A stretch of DNA of 54,215 nt from Mycobacterium colombiense (GTDB lineage: Bacteria > Actinomycetota > Actinomycetes > Mycobacteriales > Mycobacteriaceae). The stretch is taken from the NCBI RefSeq assembly GCF_003284935.1, contig NZ_QMEV01000035.1, positions 1 to 54,215 of the forward strand. The letters are read 5' to 3'. Shown piece after piece: positions 48,639-54,215 of this stretch. The notes under the pieces were generated by a model, which was given only the letters and a program-made list of their open reading frames with translations, did not search any database and was not told where the DNA came from. Position numbers and translations under genes: made by a program. The first letter of the stretch is position 1, and every line of letters begins with the position of its first letter.

Positions 48639-48703
48639 TGTCAATGGCTAAGTACTGGCTTGCGCTGCCCGACACGGCAGATCCGCGCGACCCGGGGCGG
48701 TGA

Positions 48704-49450
48704 ATGATGCCTAACCGCGACGACACTACGGACAACGCCGCCGCGTCGTCGGCCTCGCTTGCCGACCCGGCGAAGGTCTTCGGCGGCCTAGCAGACATTG
48801 TCTACCAAGGGTCAACACCGGGCGAGATCTATGCCGCGATCAGCGTCGCGGCCACCCTGATGGTGCCCGGCTGCCACCACGCCAGCGTGATGCTGCGCGA
48901 TAACGGCACCGCGCTGACCGTGGCGGCCACCGACTCCATCGCCCGCACAGTCGACAAACTCGAACAGGCTCTCACCGAGGGGCCGTGCCTGGACGCCATT
49001 ACCGAAGAAACCCCGCAGATCGATCCTGATCTGCTCACCGGGAGCCAATGGCCCCGCCTAGCGGCGCGGGTCATCACCGAGACGCCGGTGCGTGGGGTGA
49101 TGGGCTTTCGGCTGCTGGTCGGGCAGCACAAGATGGGGGCGCTGAATCTGTTCTCTGACACACCACGCGCCTTCGACACCGTGTCGGCAGAACGCGCGAT
49201 TCTGCTGGCGGCCTTCGCCGGGGTAGCGGCCCACGCCGTCGCCAACGGCGAGGATGCGCAAACTCTGCAGCGTGGCCTTGCCAGCAACCGCGAAATCGGC
49301 AAGGCCATCGGCTTGCTGATGGCGCATCACGACATCGCCGAAGCCCAAGCCTTCGACCTGCTGCGCCGCATCTCCCAAGAGGCCAACATCAAGCTGGCCG
49401 ATATCGCTACCCGGGTCGTGCAGCATCACAACGCCTCCCTCAACGAGTAG
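48704..49450 (+). CDS. GAF-ANTAR domain protein
   Basis: A 248-residue protein. Residues about 40-175 are a GAF domain (GEIYAAISVAATLMVPGCHH, then MLRDNGTALTVAATDS and FRLLVGQHKMGALNLFS). Residues about 180-240 are ANTAR (LASNREIGKAIGLLMAHHDI then FDLLRRISQEANIKLADIA). Predicted to sense a small ligand and bind paired RNA hairpins to prevent termination. Start at ATG 48704 (second ATG follows). The second ANTAR protein of the window; the first is at 43042. Confidence 0.92.
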   Translation: MMPNRDDTTDNAAASSASLADPAKVFGGLADIVYQGSTPGEIYAAISVAATLMVPGCHHASVMLRDNGTALTVAATDSIARTVDKLEQALTEGPCLDAITEETPQIDPDLLTGSQWPRLAARVITETPVRGVMGFRLLVGQHKMGALNLFSDTPRAFDTVSAERAILLAAFAGVAAHAVANGEDAQTLQRGLASNREIGKAIGLLMAHHDIAEAQAFDLLRRISQEANIKLADIATRVVQHHNASLNE

Positions 49451-49564
49451 ATGAGGCGAACGAGTGGCTCGGTGGTGCGCTGGGACGAGGATGATAGTGA
49501 AGGCAAGGGTAAAGACGTGGCGGCGCACCACTGTGTGCCGCGCAGGATTGTGGAGGTGTTGACC

Positions 49565-50109
49565 ATGTCGGCGACGGCGCGGCTGCGGCGAATTTCGAAG
49601 ACGTCCAAGCCCATTACGACCTGTCCAATGACTTCTTCGCGACGTTTCTCGATCCGTCGCGGACCTACAGTTGCGCGTTGTTCGAGCGCGACGACATGAC
49701 GTTGGAGCAGGCCCAGATCGCCAAGGTCGACCTCACGTTAGACAGTCTGGATCTCGCGCCGGGGACGACGCTGCTCGACATCGGGTGTGGCTGGGGTTCC
49801 ACGCTCAAACGCGCGATCCAACGCTACGACGTCCACGTCATCGGACTCACACTGAGCCTTAACCAGCACGCCTACACCCAGCAGTTGCTAGACCGCCTCG
49901 ACACCAGCGCGTGCTGCTGTGTTGCTGGGAGCAATTCGACGAGCCGAGGATCGCATCGTGAGCATCGAAGCGTTCGAGGCGTTCGGCGTTCGGCGTTCGG
50001 CAAACAGCGCTACGCGGCGTTTTTCGAGATGGCCTACACCAGCCTGCCGCGGGAGGGCCGCATAGTGCTCGAAACGATCTTCACCCAACCCAAGAGAAGC
50101 TATGACTGA
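49565..50109 (+). pseudogene. Decayed mycolic acid cyclopropane/methyl transferase gene
   Basis: The reading in several frames matches the CmaA/MmaA/PcaA family. In one frame NFEDVQAHYDLSNDFFATFL and YSCALFERDDMTLEQAQIAK appear. The SAM site TTLLDIGCGWGSTLKRAI follows, then RVLL...CWEQFDEP in another frame, DRIVSIEAFEAFG in a third, and RYAAFFEMAYTSLPREGRIV in the last. At least three frameshifts and a missing C-terminal third (about 100 residues) show it is inactive. The intact N-terminus with GGAGGTG before the ATG at 49565 suggests a gene formerly expressed. These enzymes add cyclopropanes or methyl groups to meromycolate chains. Confidence 0.8.
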
Positions 50110-50617
50110 CCAAGGCCACGCCAGAAACCTGCTAGGACTAGGACCTGCCAAGCCGCACCAAGGCCCGGCCGGCGCAACAGTGCAGAATGTGGCGGCGTCG
50201 ATGCCACAGGTGGACCGGCGCCGGCCAGAACACAACGCGCAATCGCCGATCGCCGTATTGCACCAGATGCCCGCCGTGGTGGTGCTCGAACGTCTTCCGC
50301 GCGCTGTGCTCGCCGTCGATCGCGACGGCGGCATCGTTTTCGTCAATACCGCGTTTGCCCAAATGCTCGGCTATACGCGCGAAGAACTCGTCAAGCTGAC
50401 CTTCGATCAGATCTTTTCTGCTCTGTTGCCCGTCGACGGATCGGCGGTCACCGCGGTGCGCAAAAATGCCGACCACGTCGTGGAGCTGCTCCACGCCGAC
50501 GGCTCGACCGTGCGCGCCCGGATGAGCAAATCGGCGCTCGTGCGCGACGATGATGCGCTGGCCATGATGTCCTTCGATGACCTCACCGCACGGCTGTGGA
50601 CCGACGGCGCATCCTAA
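50102..50617 (+). CDS. PAS domain protein
   Basis: A 171-residue protein. The N-terminal 55 residues are polar and variable. Residues about 60-165 are a PAS domain: LERLPRAVLAVDRDGGIVFVNTAFAQMLGYT, then EELVKLTFDQIFSALLP, and HADGSTVRARMSKSALVRDD. No output domain is fused, so it may act as a soluble sensor for one of the nearby regulators. Its ATG overlaps the end of the methyltransferase pseudogene. Confidence 0.78.
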   Translation: MTDQGHARNLLGLGPAKPHQGPAGATVQNVAASMPQVDRRRPEHNAQSPIAVLHQMPAVVVLERLPRAVLAVDRDGGIVFVNTAFAQMLGYTREELVKLTFDQIFSALLPVDGSAVTAVRKNADHVVELLHADGSTVRARMSKSALVRDDDALAMMSFDDLTARLWTDGAS

Positions 50618-50873
50618 GACACCCCGGACACGGCTTTTGAAGGTATCGACAATGCCGTACCTGCGCTTGATCAGTCCACCAGTTGATGGCAAGCACCGGC
50701 GCCGCTCGCTGTCGAACTGACCGACGTGGTGGAGAGGCTGTTGACCCCGCGCCGGGAGGCAATCGCCTGAGCGCAGCGGACACAATAGTTCACGACGTGA
50801 TCAGCCCGTCCGGCAACTGAGACTTTCGATCTTGGGGCGTTTGTGCGCAGGTCGGCTGGGTAAAGTCGGAAGT

Positions 50874-51380
50874 GTGTCGTTGTCGTCGCGCCTGGTCGGG
50901 ATGCATTATCGCTATCCGGATTACTACGAGGTGGACCGGGAACAGATCCGCCAGTATGCGTTAGCCGTGAAGAACCGCAACGCCACTTTTTTGACCGAAG
51001 ACGCCGCTGCACAGCTCGGTTATGACAGCTTGCCTGCGCCACTGACGTTCACCTCGATGTTCGGTTACAAAGCCCAGCTGGCGTTCTTTCACGACGCGAA
51101 CATCGCGCTCGAGGAGGTACAAATCGTCCAGGTGGATCAGGTGTTGAAATACTTCAAGCCGATCAAGGCCGGTATGCGCTTGTACTGCGATGTGTACGTG
51201 GATTCGGTGCGCCAAGCCCATGGCGTCGACATCATCGTGCTCAAAAGCGTCGTGACCGACGACCGCGATGAGCTCGTGCAAGAGACCTACACGACTCTGG
51301 CGGGTCGCTCCGGTGAGCAAGGACAAGAAGGCTTTACTGACTGCCCTGCGCCATCGGGTTCGTCGCGGCGGTCGGCATAG
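50874..51380 (+). CDS. (3R)-hydroxyacyl-ACP dehydratase subunit, HadA-like
   Basis: A 168-residue protein from GTG 50874. It follows mycobacterial HadA closely: [20 protein letters not shown], then [40 protein letters not shown] and [15 protein letters not shown]. HadA is the substrate-binding subunit of the FAS-II dehydratase; the catalytic partner HadB is not in the window, so this copy would have to pair with the chromosomal HadB. The start matches the VALSADIVGMHY-type start of HadA. The gene immediately precedes the KasB-like gene (60 bases), suggesting one operon for fatty acyl elongation. Confidence 0.85.
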   Translation: MSLSSRLVGMHYRYPDYYEVDREQIRQYALAVKNRNATFLTEDAAAQLGYDSLPAPLTFTSMFGYKAQLAFFHDANIALEEVQIVQVDQVLKYFKPIKAGMRLYCDVYVDSVRQAHGVDIIVLKSVVTDDRDELVQETYTTLAGRSGEQGQEGFTDCPAPSGSSRRSA

Positions 51381-51441
51381 CGGACGACAATGTCCTATAT
51401 ACGGTCAGGCCTGCTTTCGCAAGAGAAGGGTGTCGGAAAAC

Positions 51442-52701
51442 ATGACAAGGTTGGTGACCGGCGAAACGTTGCCGAATGTGGTCGTCACCGGCATCGCGAT
51501 GTCGACCGCGCTGGCCACTGATGCCGAGAATACCTGGAAGCTGTTGCTGGACAGCCAAAGTGGTATCCGGGTCCTCGAGGATCCCTTCGTCGAGGAGTTC
51601 GACCTGCCGGTGCGCATCGGCGGGCACCTACAGGAGGAATTCGACAGCCAGCTCACCAACGTGGAGCTGCGCCGGATGGGTTACACACAAACAATGTCGA
51701 CGATCTTGGGCCGGCGGGTGTGGGAGAACGCCGGCTCCCCCGAAGTCGACCCCAACCGGCTGATGGTGTCCATCGGCACCGGCCTGGGCTCAGCCGAACA
51801 ACTCGTGTTCAGCTACGACGACATGCGCGCCCGCGGCATGAAGGCCGTCTCCCCGCTGGCGGTCATGAAATACATGCCCAACGGTGCCGCCGCGGCGGTG
51901 GGCCTGGAACGCCACGCCAAAGCCGGGGTGATCACCCCCGTCTCGGCATGCGCCTCGGGTTCCGAAGGGGTGGCGCAGGCCTGGCGCAACATCGTCTTCG
52001 GCGAGGCCGACATCGCCATCTGCGGTGGCGTCGAAGTCAAGATCGAGGCGGTGCCGATCGCGGCGTTCGCCAAGATGCGCATCGTGATGTCGACCAACAA
52101 CGACGACCCGGTCGGCGCGTGTCGCCCGTTTGACCGCGACCGCACCGGCTTCGTGTTCGGCGAGGCCGGAGCCCTGCTGGTCATCGAAACCGAGGAGCAC
52201 GCCAAAGCCCGCGGCGCCAACATCCTGGCGCGCATCATGGGCGCGAGCATCACCTCCGACGGCTACCACATGGTCGCCCCCGACCCCAACGGCGAACGCG
52301 CCGGACACGCCATGAGCCGCGCCATCCAACTCGCCGGCCTGAGCCCCGCCGACATCGGCCACGTCAACGCCCACGCCACCGGCACCTCGGTCGGCGACGT
52401 CGCCGAGGGCAAAGCCATCAACAACGCGCTGGGCCCCCACGGCGGCAACGCCGCCGTCTACGCCCCCAAGGCCGCGCTCGGGCACTCGGTGGGTGCGGTC
52501 GGTGCCGTGGAATCCATCCTGACCGTGCTCGCCCTGCGCGACCAAGTCGTCCCCCCGACGCTCAACCTGGAAAACCTCGACCCCGACATCGACCTGGACG
52601 TCGTGGCCGGCAGACCCCGGCCCGGCGACTACGACTACGCGATCAACAACTCGTTCGGCTTCGGCGGACACAACGTCGCCATCGTCTTCGGGCGAGCGTA
52701 A
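51442..52701 (+). CDS. Beta-ketoacyl-ACP synthase, KasB-like
   Basis: A 419-residue condensing enzyme of the FAS-II mycolic acid pathway. The start [20 protein letters not shown] and [20 protein letters not shown] match KasB rather than KasA. Catalytic residues are Cys170 in TPVSACASG, His311 in [11 protein letters not shown] and His348 in [14 protein letters not shown], with Lys343. It is full length and apparently intact. KasB extends the acyl chain to full-length meromycolate; loss in M. tuberculosis shortens mycolates and removes acid-fastness. An extra mobile copy could change chain length. Upstream codons to 51268 overlap hadA and were not used; GAGAAGGG precedes the start. Confidence 0.93.
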   Translation: MTRLVTGETLPNVVVTGIAMSTALATDAENTWKLLLDSQSGIRVLEDPFVEEFDLPVRIGGHLQEEFDSQLTNVELRRMGYTQTMSTILGRRVWENAGSPEVDPNRLMVSIGTGLGSAEQLVFSYDDMRARGMKAVSPLAVMKYMPNGAAAAVGLERHAKAGVITPVSACASGSEGVAQAWRNIVFGEADIAICGGVEVKIEAVPIAAFAKMRIVMSTNNDDPVGACRPFDRDRTGFVFGEAGALLVIETEEHAKARGANILARIMGASITSDGYHMVAPDPNGERAGHAMSRAIQLAGLSPADIGHVNAHATGTSVGDVAEGKAINNALGPHGGNAAVYAPKAALGHSVGAVGAVESILTVLALRDQVVPPTLNLENLDPDIDLDVVAGRPRPGDYDYAINNSFGFGGHNVAIVFGRA

Positions 52702-52706
52702 AACCT

Positions 52707-52985
52707 GTGGGCGCGCTGTACACCAAGGAAGGTAGACCACTGCAGGTCAGCTGTTCTGCCGTCTACTCCCGTTCGGGGCAGTACGTGGGCAACATCTGCG
52801 GCGATAAGGTGTTCGATCCTGAGGGCAGATACGCAGGAACCATCGTCGGGGACCGCGTGGTCTACCGGCGCACCGACAGCGCGCGCAGAAGCAGCCCGAG
52901 CGTGCAAGCCCGACACATACGATCGGCGGCCGCACAGCACGCCCGCTCGGCGATCTGGGGCGACGAGCCAGATTTCCCCGACTAA
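52707..52985 (+). CDS. 4-fold beta-flower domain protein
   Basis: A 92-residue protein from GTG 52707, five bases past the KasB stop. Repeated short strand motifs are visible: YSRSGQYVGNICGDKVFDPE, then GRYAGTIVGDRVVYR. This pattern (G-x-Y-x-G-x-I-x-G-D) is typical of the small beta-flower fold. The C-terminal 35 residues are basic and helical. Function unknown; co-transcription with the lipid genes is likely. Confidence 0.7.
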   Translation: MGALYTKEGRPLQVSCSAVYSRSGQYVGNICGDKVFDPEGRYAGTIVGDRVVYRRTDSARRSSPSVQARHIRSAAAQHARSAIWGDEPDFPD

Positions 52986-53048
52986 CGCCCTCGCTCGCAC
53001 CCTCGCTGGCGGGAACCGGCCCCAGACTGCTCAACGATTCTGGGCGTA

Positions 53049-54214
<1,166 letters not shown>

Positions 54215-54215
54215 C

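Overview
The window is high-GC actinobacterial DNA and almost certainly mycobacterial. It encodes a KasB-type ketoacyl synthase, a HadA-type dehydratase, a broken mycolic acid methyltransferase, a cutinase, a UsfY-like protein, ANTAR regulators, DUF4226, DUF2637 and DUF4192 proteins, WhiB proteins and proteins with an ESX-type secretion N-terminus. The mix of replication genes (sliding-clamp-like protein, DnaB, a probable initiator), plasmid or phage-style accessory genes, toxin-antitoxin genes, IS remnants, a relaxase remnant and a tyrosine recombinase at the right edge points to a large plasmid or an integrated plasmid-like element. No chromosomal housekeeping block is visible. The species cannot be named from the sequence alone.

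Layout. 0.07-5.1 kb: small hypothetical genes, a beta-clamp-like gene and a DUF4192 gene. The last two are each preceded by a copy of the same 186-bp regulated promoter/leader; a tRNA-Lys follows. 5.1-9.9 kb: a TetR gene divergent from the tRNA, a DUF4226 secreted-protein cassette, and a first ESX-type effector with two small membrane proteins. 10.1-22.1 kb: the replication core. It holds DUF2637, DnaB and a probable initiator, then a long noncoding region with a predicted sRNA and spaced TGTTTGCTG repeats. Next comes a tightly overlapping leftward operon: SNF2 helicase, PD-(D/E)XK nuclease, DUF1643, ParB-like, zinc ribbons, two WhiB proteins and a WhiA-like protein. A second, paralogous sRNA lies at the upstream end of this operon.

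22.4-32.4 kb: regulators, a methyltransferase, a TrpF-like enzyme, a HerA-like ATPase carrying tandem winged helices, a secreted HNH nuclease and a HIRAN-domain protein. 32.4-40.0 kb: two more ESX-type effectors, one with a calpain-family (C2) protease domain, plus an intact mazEF pair and a decayed mazF copy. 40.2-42.7 kb: gene remnants around a complete IS3-family element with a 3-bp target duplication. 42.7-52.7 kb: a stress-signalling and envelope-lipid block (PAS-ANTAR, CheB-like, Crp/Fnr, UsfY-like, TetR, cutinase, GAF-ANTAR, methyltransferase pseudogene, PAS, HadA-like, KasB-like). 53.0-54.2 kb: a small coiled-coil protein and a tyrosine recombinase cut by the window edge.

The most notable systems are four. 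(1) Two paralogous plus-strand sRNAs share one promoter/operator design. (2) A WhiA-like protein without its HTH is coupled to a WhiB-like protein that has gained an HTH. (3) Three effectors share an almost constant secretion module joined to unrelated C-termini. (4) A mobile KasB/HadA pair may change mycolic acid synthesis. All functional statements rest on motif recognition by eye; no database search was run.
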